DNA from: Microvirga vignae
Lineage (GTDB): Bacteria; Pseudomonadota; Alphaproteobacteria; Rhizobiales; Beijerinckiaceae
NCBI RefSeq assembly: GCF_001017175.1
Contig: NZ_LCYG01000032.1
Coordinates: 248,001-312,000, forward strand
Length of the DNA stretch: 64,000 nucleotides
Reading direction: 5' to 3'
How positions within the stretch are numbered: position 1 is the stretch's first letter; each line of letters begins with the position of its first letter. The notes under the pieces were generated by a model that saw nothing but the letters and a program-made list of their open reading frames with translations, was not told the DNA's origin and searched no databases. The translations under genes were made by a program, and so were the position numbers. This document shows positions 54,081 through 61,665 of this stretch, piece by piece.

Positions 54081-55058
54081 TTATTTCTCCCGCTCGATCG
54101 ACCGCTTCACCACCTGCTGCACTTCCCTGTTCGAGAGGAAGAGATCGTGGTTGATGATGCCGCCGCCGAACTCAGAGGCGTCGGCCACGCGGACGCCCAG
54201 AGCTTCCAGCCGTTCGCGATCCGCCGCACCCGCGCGGATGATACCGCCCGCAAGACGGCTCGACATGGCAAGCGCGCGATCGTTCGTGGAGCTGATCACG
54301 GTGATCTTCTTCGCATCCGGTCCCAGTCGCTCCAAGCCTCGCGCGAACAGATCGATGTCGATATCGGGAGCCGCCAGCACCACCGCGCCGATGCGCTCCA
54401 TGGCGCTCTCGCCAGCGGAAGCGCGCAGCATGCGCAGGGTCTCGAGCGTAAGCAGCGTACCCATGCTGTGCGCCACGATATGAATGCGCCCGCCGCTCGG
54501 CGTCCTGGCGATGGCGGTGAGCAGATCCTCCAGTGCATCGCGCGACCACATCGCGGCCTCGCGGTCGGCCACGTAGCTCAAGGTGGAGGCGGCGGAAGGC
54601 CAAGTGAAGAGGCCTGTGGCGCCTGGGAACTTGATGCCCTCCGACAGATCGATCGTGGAAGCAGCCGCCGTCTCGAAGCTCTCGCGATAGCCGTGAACAT
54701 AGAGCAGCAGGTCACGCCCGAACGCTGCCTGCGCAAAGGCCTGAGCCGCATTGTTGCGATTCAGGGAATCGACCTTCGAGATCGTCCATTCCGAACGGCC
54801 GATGAGTGAGCCGGAAGGCGGTGTCAGGCGTGCTTCCGCATAGACGAGATCCGGCGAGCGCTCGCTGCTGAACCAGGGCTTCTTCGGCGGATCGCCGACC
54901 GGCAGACGCGTGGTGGCGACCAGCAGCTTCGGGTCCTTTTCCAGACCCGGAAGCGGCGAGGAGAGCGGGCTCATCAGGGCATTGTCGTCCCCGATGCACC
55001 CGGAGAGGGTGATGGCGGTCAGGCAGACGACGGCAAGGCGAGAGATGGACAGCAACAT
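54081..55058 (-). CDS. DUF900-type alpha/beta hydrolase lipoprotein
   Basis: A 325-residue lipoprotein (lipobox LSGC, Cys21). An alpha/beta hydrolase of the DUF900 family: LLLYVHGYRESFETAAAS (oxyanion), LFTWPSAASTLSYVADREAA, nucleophile Ser in IVAHSMGTLLTLE, Asp in VVLAAPDIDIDLFARG and final His in GGGIINHDLFLSN. Serine esterase/lipase activity likely in the envelope. Substrate unknown. Confidence 0.88.
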   Translation of the reverse strand: MLLSISRLAVVCLTAITLSGCIGDDNALMSPLSSPLPGLEKDPKLLVATTRLPVGDPPKKPWFSSERSPDLVYAEARLTPPSGSLIGRSEWTISKVDSLNRNNAAQAFAQAAFGRDLLLYVHGYRESFETAAASTIDLSEGIKFPGATGLFTWPSAASTLSYVADREAAMWSRDALEDLLTAIARTPSGGRIHIVAHSMGTLLTLETLRMLRASAGESAMERIGAVVLAAPDIDIDLFARGLERLGPDAKKITVISSTNDRALAMSSRLAGGIIRAGAADRERLEALGVRVADASEFGGGIINHDLFLSNREVQQVVKRSIEREK

Positions 55059-55229
55059 GAGGCCGGAGGATCAAAGAGGAGGGTTGATGCTGTGTTGCCC
55101 CCGATCATGGCATGCGCAAGGCAAAGCCGGGAAATGCCCCCATTCCTTGCTCCCCAAGGTAAAGCATTGGTGAACGGCATAAGGCGACCCTGCGCCTTGA
55201 TGGCTGGCGAGGCTCCCCATACCATCGGC

Positions 55230-55988
55230 ATGATGGTTGTCCTCTCCCGCATTCTTCTCGTCATCATCGGTCTCTTCATTCTGCCCTTAAGCACCCACGC
55301 CCTCTGGTGGACCCTGCGCGAGGATGTCGCGCCCAATTGGCGCGCTGCGGATTGGTCGAGTGCAAAATTGCTTCCGTCAGTCTCGCAAGCGCCGCAGGCC
55401 ATCGTTGCGGTCTATGCAGCACGGGTGGGTCGCTGGCGCGGCATCTTCGCCCACCACACCTGGATCGTGGTGAAGGAGGCAGGTGCCAGCCAATATACCC
55501 GCTACGATAAGGTCGGCTGGGGCAGCCCCGTGCGGACCAACGGGTGGGCGCCGGACGGGCGCTGGTTCGGCAATGCGCCGCATCCCGTGGCTTTGATCGA
55601 GGGAGAGGATGCACAACGGCTGATCCCGCAGATCCGCGAGGCAGTCACGACCTATCCTTATGCCGCTTACGGGTCCTACAACGCCTGGCCGGGTCCCAAT
55701 TCGAATACCTTCGTGGCTCATGTGTTGCGCTCGGTGCCGGAGCTGAATGCCGCCCTGCCCCCAACGGCCCTGGGCAAGGATTGGCGACCCTTACAGGATC
55801 TCGTCGGGCTTACTCCAAGCCGCACCGGGGTCCAAATCTCGCTCGCCGGTTACGCAGGCCTGGCACTCGGCTGGGTCGAGGGCATCGAGCTTGATTTCAT
55901 GGGACTGGTCGCCGGAATCGACATCCGCCGCCCTGCCCTCAAGATTCCTGCCTGGGGACGGATCGGAATGGACCCGATCACTTGGTGA
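55230..55988 (+). CDS. DUF3750 membrane protein
   Basis: A 252-residue protein with an N-terminal helix (LSRILLVIIGLFILPLSTHA) and the DUF3750 domain: AVYAARVGRWRGIFAHHTWI, RTNGWAPDGRWFGNAPHPV, YNAWPGPNSNTFVAHVLRSV. The layout (HTW, then NSNTF) recalls papain-like NlpC/amidase folds with an Asn-Thr in place of the usual Cys/His; this is only a guess. Start ATG 55230. Precedes meaB, 32 bp apart, probably one operon. Confidence 0.85.
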   Translation: MMVVLSRILLVIIGLFILPLSTHALWWTLREDVAPNWRAADWSSAKLLPSVSQAPQAIVAVYAARVGRWRGIFAHHTWIVVKEAGASQYTRYDKVGWGSPVRTNGWAPDGRWFGNAPHPVALIEGEDAQRLIPQIREAVTTYPYAAYGSYNAWPGPNSNTFVAHVLRSVPELNAALPPTALGKDWRPLQDLVGLTPSRTGVQISLAGYAGLALGWVEGIELDFMGLVAGIDIRRPALKIPAWGRIGMDPITW

Positions 55989-56020
55989 AAGCCGAAGCCG
56001 AATCCGGTAAGGCTAATCCT

Positions 56021-57007
56021 ATGAGCGGGGGTTCTCACAGGAAAGCGGATGTAACGGCCGAGGCCGTGGCGCGGGGCGACCGCGCGGCGCTCGCGCGTGC
56101 CATCACGCTCATGGAATCCCGCCGTCCCGATCACCGGGAGGCCGCACGCGCCCTCCTCCAGGAGTTGATGCCCCGCACGGGCAAGGCCGTGCGCATCGGC
56201 ATCACCGGTGTGCCAGGGGTGGGCAAATCCACCACCATCGACTCGCTCGGCACCATGCTGACCGAGAAGGGCCACAAGGTCGCCGTGCTCGCAGTGGATC
56301 CCAGCTCCACCCGCACGGGCGGCGCGATCCTCGGCGACAAGACGCGTATGGCGCGGCTCTCTGCCGACCCGAACGCCTTCATCCGCCCCTCCCCCTCATC
56401 GGGCACGCTCGGCGGCGTTGCCGCCAAGACCCGAGAAACGATGCTGCTCTGCGAGGCCGCAGGCTTCGACGTGATCCTGGTGGAGACTGTCGGCGTCGGA
56501 CAGTCGGAAACGGCAGTGGCCGATCTAACGGACTTTTTCCTCGTTCTCATGCTCCCCGGCGCAGGCGACGAGCTGCAGGGCATCAAGAAGGGCATTCTGG
56601 AGCTTGCCGACCTGATCGCCGTCAACAAGGCGGACGATGCGGGCGCGAAGGCGAAAGCGGCAGCCGCCGAATACAAGGCCGCCCTCCACATCCTGGCCCC
56701 GGCCTCCCCTGCCTGGACACCGCCGGTGCTGACGATCTCGGGGTTCACCGGCCAGGGCCTCGACGAGCTGTGGATGAAGGTGCTGGATCACCGCAAACGC
56801 TTTGAGGCGACCGGCGAACTCGCCGCCAAACGGCGGGCTCAGGACACGAAGTGGATGTGGGCCCTGGTCGAAGAGCGCATGCATGAGCGACTCACGCAGG
56901 ACCCCGCTTTGAAAAAACGCGTACCAGAGATCGAGAAAGCCATTGCCGAGGGCAGCCTCTCCCCCAATGCCGGCGCAAGCGAGATCGTGTCGCTGCTCGG
57001 TCTTTAG
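56021..57007 (+). CDS. meaB: MeaB/ArgK G3E GTPase, chaperone of methylmalonyl-CoA mutase
   Basis: A 328-residue GTPase that protects and reactivates methylmalonyl-CoA mutase and gates cofactor loading. Walker A GITGVPGVGKSTTIDSLG; VLAVDPSSTRTGGAILGDKT, Walker B VILVETVGVGQSETAVADL, NKAD in IAVNKADDAGAKAK and the MeaB C-terminal dimerisation arm. Start ATG 56021 with a GGTAAGG site. The gene for the client enzyme lies upstream (mutB). A terminator follows. Confidence 0.95.
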   Translation: MSGGSHRKADVTAEAVARGDRAALARAITLMESRRPDHREAARALLQELMPRTGKAVRIGITGVPGVGKSTTIDSLGTMLTEKGHKVAVLAVDPSSTRTGGAILGDKTRMARLSADPNAFIRPSPSSGTLGGVAAKTRETMLLCEAAGFDVILVETVGVGQSETAVADLTDFFLVLMLPGAGDELQGIKKGILELADLIAVNKADDAGAKAKAAAAEYKAALHILAPASPAWTPPVLTISGFTGQGLDELWMKVLDHRKRFEATGELAAKRRAQDTKWMWALVEERMHERLTQDPALKKRVPEIEKAIAEGSLSPNAGASEIVSLLGL

Positions 57008-57111
57008 CCTTTAACCCCCTCGGCACTTTGAACCGACGCAAAATTCAAGCTGCCTCGCACCCGCCTATGCCGACTTCTGCCTTGTTTAAGGAGACTGTCC
57101 ACTTCCAAACG

Positions 57112-57144
57112 AAAGGCCGGAGAAATGATCTCCGGCCTTTTGTC
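57112..57144. terminator. Bidirectional terminator between meaB and asparaginase gene
   Basis: Stem GGCCGGAGA/TCTCCGGCC with five-base loop, flanked by AAA and TTTTGT. It serves both converging genes. Confidence 0.9.
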
Positions 57145-57164
57145 TTTCGTCGTTTGGAGGCGGC

Positions 57165-58172
57165 TTATCCCAACAGTGCCGGAGTCAGGCGAATGCCGCC
57201 GACCTCGATGCCGTTCCAGTTCTTGAACACCGGTTGCGCCAATGCCTCGACGGCGGCTCGCTCCTGATCGTTCAGGGGCAGGAAACGCAGAACCAGGCCG
57301 GCCATCATGGCCTCCGCCGCCCGCACGTGACCGTCGTCGACCTTCAGGGCGATGCCGTAGCCGAGTTCCGGGAACGTGGCACAATAGATGCCCTCGGCAC
57401 CGACCTTCACGAAGGCGCGTTCCCTCAAGATCTCCATGAGCTTGGTGTCGAAGCGTCCTGTACCAGCCACCATGAAGGGATGAGCGGCAACAGCCTTGCG
57501 GATGCGCTCTGCCGCTGCCCTGGCCTCGCCTGAGAGCCCGGCGCCCGTGCCGAACTTGGCAAAACCGAAGGCGAGCGAAGGCAGCCGGATTGCATAAGTC
57601 GGAATCGAGCAGCCGTCGGTGCCGCTCTTTTCCATCGAGTGGCAGGCGCCCGTCACATCCTCCAGGGTCTCGCGCACCATGCGCTGCACCGGATGGTCCG
57701 CGCCCACATAGCCCTTCGGGTCGTTGCCTGTCCCGCAGGCCAAGCAGATGAAGCCTGCATGCTTGCCGGAGCAGTTGTTGTGGAGGGCATTCGGGGTTTT
57801 GCCCTCTGCCGCCAGCGCTCGGCTCGCCGACTCACCCATAGGCCAATGCGTTCCGCATTCGAGGCAGCCCACGTCCCGTCCGGCCTTGGCCAGCATGGTC
57901 CCGGCCACCCGCACATGCTCCGACTCACCGGAATGGGAGGCGCAGGCCAGCGCGATCTCTTCGTCCGTCAAATCGAATTTATCAGCAATACCGCGCTCGA
58001 GCAGCGGCAGGGCCTGGAGGGCCTTGACCGCAGAGCGCGGAAACACGCGCCGGTCCACGTCACCGATCGACAGAACGGTCGCACCGTCCGCATCGACCAC
58101 GGAAATGCTGCCCCGGTGGCGCGATTCGACCAGCTGCCCGCGGGTGACCTCGACAAGGAAAGGGTTATCCAT
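57165..58172 (-). CDS. Rhizobium etli-type L-asparaginase
   Basis: A 335-residue enzyme of the asparaginase family typified by R. etli ReAV, unrelated to E. coli AnsA/AnsB. Residues match one position off ReAV: S47 and K50 (PRSAVKALQ), S79 (CASHSGE), C134 and K137 (NNCSGKHAGF) and C188 (TDGCSIPTYA), the Ser-Lys tandem and zinc site. It hydrolyses Asn to Asp and ammonia. Cytosolic. Start ATG 58172. Confidence 0.92.
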   Translation of the reverse strand: MDNPFLVEVTRGQLVESRHRGSISVVDADGATVLSIGDVDRRVFPRSAVKALQALPLLERGIADKFDLTDEEIALACASHSGESEHVRVAGTMLAKAGRDVGCLECGTHWPMGESASRALAAEGKTPNALHNNCSGKHAGFICLACGTGNDPKGYVGADHPVQRMVRETLEDVTGACHSMEKSGTDGCSIPTYAIRLPSLAFGFAKFGTGAGLSGEARAAAERIRKAVAAHPFMVAGTGRFDTKLMEILRERAFVKVGAEGIYCATFPELGYGIALKVDDGHVRAAEAMMAGLVLRFLPLNDQERAAVEALAQPVFKNWNGIEVGGIRLTPALLG

Positions 58173-58331
58173 GAATGCCCCGTTTTGGAAACGGCGGTCT
58201 TTTGGGCGTGCTTTGTCCAGATGTCAAAGGGGGTATTGTTTCAAAAGAGTTTTGCCCCTTTCGAAGCCCCGGCTTGCGGCCAAGCCTCAAGCGCCCTAAA
58301 CCCTCGCTCTCAAGACAAAGGAGGGATCCTG

Positions 58332-59636
58332 ATGCGCATTGCGATGATCGGGTCAGGCTATGTGGGGCTGGTGTCCGGGGCCTGCTTTGCGGATTTCGGC
58401 CATGAAGTGTGCTGCGTGGACAAGGACCCGAGCAAGATCGAGGCCCTCAATCGCGGTGAGATCCCGATCTTCGAGCCTGGCTTGGACGATCTCGTCGCCA
58501 ACAATGTGCGCGAAGGGCGCCTGACCTTCACCACCAGCCTGTCCGAGGCCGTCAAGAGTGCCGAGGCGGTGTTCATCGCGGTGGGCACTCCCTCCCGCCG
58601 CGGCGACGGCCATGCCGACCTTTCTTATGTCTACCAGGCCGCCCGCGATATTGCGTCTGCTATGAACGGCTATACGGTGGTGGTCACCAAATCCACCGTA
58701 CCCGTGGGCACCGGCGACGAGGTCGAGCGCATTATTCGCGAAACCCGGCCCGACGCGGAGTTCGCGGTGGTCTCCAACCCGGAGTTCCTGCGCGAAGGCG
58801 CAGCCATCGCCGATTTCAAGCGCCCGGATCGCATCGTCATCGGCACCGACGATCCCCGCGCCAAGGGGGTGATGAGCGAGGTCTATCGGCCGCTCTATCT
58901 CAACCAGTCCCCGGTGCTGGCCATGTCCCGGCGCACGGCGGAACTCACGAAGTATGCGGCCAACGCGTTCCTAGCCACGAAAATCACCTTCATCAATGAG
59001 ATTGCAGATCTGTGCGAGCAGGTCGGCGCGAATGTGCAGGACGTCGCTCGCGGCATCGGCCTGGACAACCGCATCGGCTCCAAGTTCCTGCATGCAGGCC
59101 CCGGCTATGGCGGCTCGTGCTTCCCGAAGGACACACTGGCCCTGATCAAGACGGCGCAGGACTTCGCTGCGCCCATTCGCATCGTGGAGACGGTGGCGGC
59201 GGTCAACAGCCAGCGCAAGCGCGCCATGGGGCGGAAAGTCATCGCAGCCTGCGGCGGCTCCGTGCGCGGCAAGACGATCGCGATGCTGGGCCTGACCTTC
59301 AAGCCCAATACCGACGATATGCGCGAAGCCCCTTCCCTCGACATCATCACGGCGCTGCAGGATGCAGGTGCCCGGGTGCGGGCCTATGATCCGGAAGGCA
59401 TGCAGGCAGCGAGCGCCATGCTGACGGACGTGGAATATGCCCGAGACGCCTATGGTTGCGCTCAAGGAGCGGATGCGCTGGTGATCGTCACCGAATGGGA
59501 CATGTTCCGGGCGCTCGACCTCAAGCGGCTGAAGGCAGCCCTCACCGAGCCCGTGGTGGTGGACCTGCGCAACGTCTACCGCCCCGAAGAGATGCGCAAG
59601 AACGGCTTCACCTACTTCAGCATCGGGCGAGTCTGA
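58332..59636 (+). CDS. ugd: UDP-glucose 6-dehydrogenase
   Basis: A 434-residue NAD-dependent enzyme oxidising UDP-glucose to UDP-glucuronate for exopolysaccharide or capsule precursors. Rossmann motif MIGSGYVGLVSGACFADFG; KSTVPVGTG, VSNPEFLREGAAIADF, KYAANAFLATKITFINEIA and the catalytic Cys in GPGYGGSCFPKDTLALI; C-terminal NIKVYDP-type segment. Start ATG 58332; an upstream in-frame extension lies in antisense of the asparaginase gene and is not protein-like. Confidence 0.96.
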   Translation: MRIAMIGSGYVGLVSGACFADFGHEVCCVDKDPSKIEALNRGEIPIFEPGLDDLVANNVREGRLTFTTSLSEAVKSAEAVFIAVGTPSRRGDGHADLSYVYQAARDIASAMNGYTVVVTKSTVPVGTGDEVERIIRETRPDAEFAVVSNPEFLREGAAIADFKRPDRIVIGTDDPRAKGVMSEVYRPLYLNQSPVLAMSRRTAELTKYAANAFLATKITFINEIADLCEQVGANVQDVARGIGLDNRIGSKFLHAGPGYGGSCFPKDTLALIKTAQDFAAPIRIVETVAAVNSQRKRAMGRKVIAACGGSVRGKTIAMLGLTFKPNTDDMREAPSLDIITALQDAGARVRAYDPEGMQAASAMLTDVEYARDAYGCAQGADALVIVTEWDMFRALDLKRLKAALTEPVVVDLRNVYRPEEMRKNGFTYFSIGRV

Positions 59637-59731
59637 CATCGGGCGGGAGAGATGTTCACCCGGACGCCGTCCCGTGTCATACCTCCCCTTACATCATCGT
59701 TGCTTGAAGCCGACGCCTTTTGGAGCGCCCC

Positions 59732-59968
59732 ATGCAGACCTTCTTCGTCGAGATCAAATGCAAGCTCGGCAAGACCTACGCGGTTGCCAACGCCCTCGCC
59801 GACCGGGAGATCGCGTCCGAGATCTACTCGACGGCCGGCAATTACGACATCCTCGCCAAGTTCCACGTGGATGACGGCGTCGATATCGGCCATTTCATTG
59901 CCGAGAACGTGCAATCCATCCCCGAGATCGCCGACACGCACACGATCATTACCTTCAAGGCGTTCTGA
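59732..59968 (+). CDS. Stand-alone Lrp/AsnC effector-binding (RAM) domain
   Basis: A 78-residue protein consisting only of the Lrp/AsnC ligand-binding alpha/beta fold (FFVEIKCKLGKTYAVANALA, STAGNYDILAKFHVDDG, TIITFKAF), with no helix-turn-helix. Such RAM-only proteins are widespread; some modulate Lrp partners or act alone on amino acids. GGAG site precedes ATG 59732. Its stop abuts the lytic transglycosylase stop. Confidence 0.9.
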   Translation: MQTFFVEIKCKLGKTYAVANALADREIASEIYSTAGNYDILAKFHVDDGVDIGHFIAENVQSIPEIADTHTIITFKAF

Positions 59969-61045
59969 TCACTGCGTGACGGCGCTGGTCTCCGTCACGT
60001 CAACGGCCGGACGCGTGACCTCGGCGAGATAGGGGCCGATGCCGTCGTAGCGGTCGAGACGGCGGACGATCTTCGAGTCGATCTTGTTGTAGAGCTCGGC
60101 GACCGTGACCGAGCGACGCTTGCGGCCCTTGCCCTCCATGAACAGGCCAGTATTGGCCTTGGCGGCTTTCGGGAAGAGCTTGGAAGCCCTCATGTTCGGG
60201 TCCTGGTCCAGAACCTCAAGGAAGCGCACGGCGCTCTTCGCGCCCAGGAAGTGAGCAAGGTAGAGCTCGGCTTCTGCGAGTTCGCGCTCTCCTTGAGCGA
60301 TAAGGGCGCGCTCCACGTCCTTGATCAGTTCGCCCGCCATCAGCGCCGAGAAGTAGGGATCGGTGCGCAGATTCATGATCCACTCCCGATCCTTGTCGCT
60401 CACCGTCGGCTCGCCATTGACCATACGGATGGCCTCGGCTGCGGCAGTGAAGCCGTAATCGGCGGCGTGCATGGCAACGATCTCGAGCCAGGTGCGGTCG
60501 ATGAACTGGAACAGGCCCTCGGCAGAGGAGGTCGGAGCCTTGGCCTCGGGCGAGAGGCTCGATTCCACGTCGGCCAGCGTCATCATGTAGACCGGGTCCA
60601 CGCCCGTCACATGGGCCGCCTTGAGGATGGAGTGAACCAGCCAGCGCGGGATATTGCGCCCGTTGAAGGGGATGATCTCGTCCGGATTGCCGAAGGCCTC
60701 CGGGAGAAGCTCCTGCCGTTCCGGCTTTGCCTTGCGCTTCTTAAGCGAGAACGCACCGTCGATAATGGCTTGGAAGAGGCCCGGCTGCTTGCCGAGCTCC
60801 GGCGTAAAGGCCACTGAAGCGGTCACAGGATCGGCCGCCACCAGCGGCTTCACCGGGGGATTGTACTCCGCCAGGGCGGTGGGCAGGGTGGCGACGGCGG
60901 CAGGACCCGCCGTCACCCCCTGGAATCCAACCATCAGGCCCAGAGCAAGGGCCACACGAACCGTTCGGCGGCGGCGGCCGCCTTGGCGCGGATCCGCAAC
61001 AGGTTGCGGCACAGCGCATAGCAGCGTTCTTGCATTACTCGGCAT
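59969..61045 (-). CDS. Lytic transglycosylase-like protein
   Basis: A 358-residue SLT-fold protein, cleaving peptidoglycan glycan strands. N-terminal basic segment and helix (TVRVALALGLMVGFQGVTAG) form a signal/anchor. SLT region: HVTGVDPVYMMTLADVESSL with catalytic Glu in VESS, then TSSAEGLFQFIDRTWLE, and HFLGAKSAVRFLEVLDQDPN (third motif). ATG 61045 has a GGGAAC-type site; a TTG further up (61108) lacks one. Confidence 0.88.
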   Translation of the reverse strand: MPSNARTLLCAVPQPVADPRQGGRRRRTVRVALALGLMVGFQGVTAGPAAVATLPTALAEYNPPVKPLVAADPVTASVAFTPELGKQPGLFQAIIDGAFSLKKRKAKPERQELLPEAFGNPDEIIPFNGRNIPRWLVHSILKAAHVTGVDPVYMMTLADVESSLSPEAKAPTSSAEGLFQFIDRTWLEIVAMHAADYGFTAAAEAIRMVNGEPTVSDKDREWIMNLRTDPYFSALMAGELIKDVERALIAQGERELAEAELYLAHFLGAKSAVRFLEVLDQDPNMRASKLFPKAAKANTGLFMEGKGRKRRSVTVAELYNKIDSKIVRRLDRYDGIGPYLAEVTRPAVDVTETSAVTQ

Positions 61046-61218
61046 CACACTTGTTCCCGCAAGGTTCGGTGTTGGGTCCGAACCACCCCTTGTGTCATTC
61101 TGGGACAAGAGTTGACGGGTAGATGTGTCGAGAATCGGACAGCTTGGCCGTAAGAAGCCAATCTCACAGGCCTAAAAAGCGTCTTTTCCCCTGGAAAGGA
61201 TCCCTAAATCCGAGGATT

Positions 61219-61665
61219 TTATGAGGAAGACTGAGCCACGAGCTGCGCATTCGTGCGCTCGAGGCGCTGTGCCAATTCGCGCATGACGGCCAGTGACATC
61301 TGGGGGAATTGGGCCAGAAGTTCGAGGAAAACGCGCTTATCGATGCGAAGCGCCGTGGTCGGCTCGGCGGCCATGATCGTTGCGGAACGAGGCGTGTCGG
61401 ACAAAATGCCCATCTCGCCGACAAGCGCATTGCTTGAAAGCTCAGCGACCTGGATTTCTCCATTAGGGGTATTGAGGAGCACGCTCGCACGCCCATCAAG
61501 GAGCACATAAGCGGCATCGGACGGGTCGCCCTGCGAGAAGAATCGCTGGCCGGTGGCAAATTGCACCCGCTCGCTGGTGAAGGCGAGAAGCTTGAGCCTT
61601 GCCGGGTCAATGTCCCGGAACATCGGCACCTGTCTCAGGGACTGAACCTCGGTTTCAAGGGTCAT
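61219..61665 (-). CDS. cNMP-binding (Crp-like) protein without DNA-binding domain
   Basis: A 148-residue single cyclic-nucleotide-binding domain: RFFSQGDPSDAAYVLLDGRA, VAELSSNALVGEMGILSDTP (phosphate-binding cassette), RSATIMAAEPTTALRIDKRV, then a C-helix (SLAVMRELAQRLERTN). There is no helix-turn-helix, so it is not a DNA-binding regulator by itself. It overlaps the upstream ABC-type gene by ATGA, so the two are coupled. Three class III cyclases in this window could supply its ligand. Confidence 0.9.
   Translation of the reverse strand: MTLETEVQSLRQVPMFRDIDPARLKLLAFTSERVQFATGQRFFSQGDPSDAAYVLLDGRASVLLNTPNGEIQVAELSSNALVGEMGILSDTPRSATIMAAEPTTALRIDKRVFLELLAQFPQMSLAVMRELAQRLERTNAQLVAQSSS

Noticed and set aside
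57639..58331. N-terminal extension of UDP-glucose dehydrogenase
   Set aside because: The frame is open far upstream but lies antisense to the asparaginase gene; the Rossmann motif begins right after ATG 58332.
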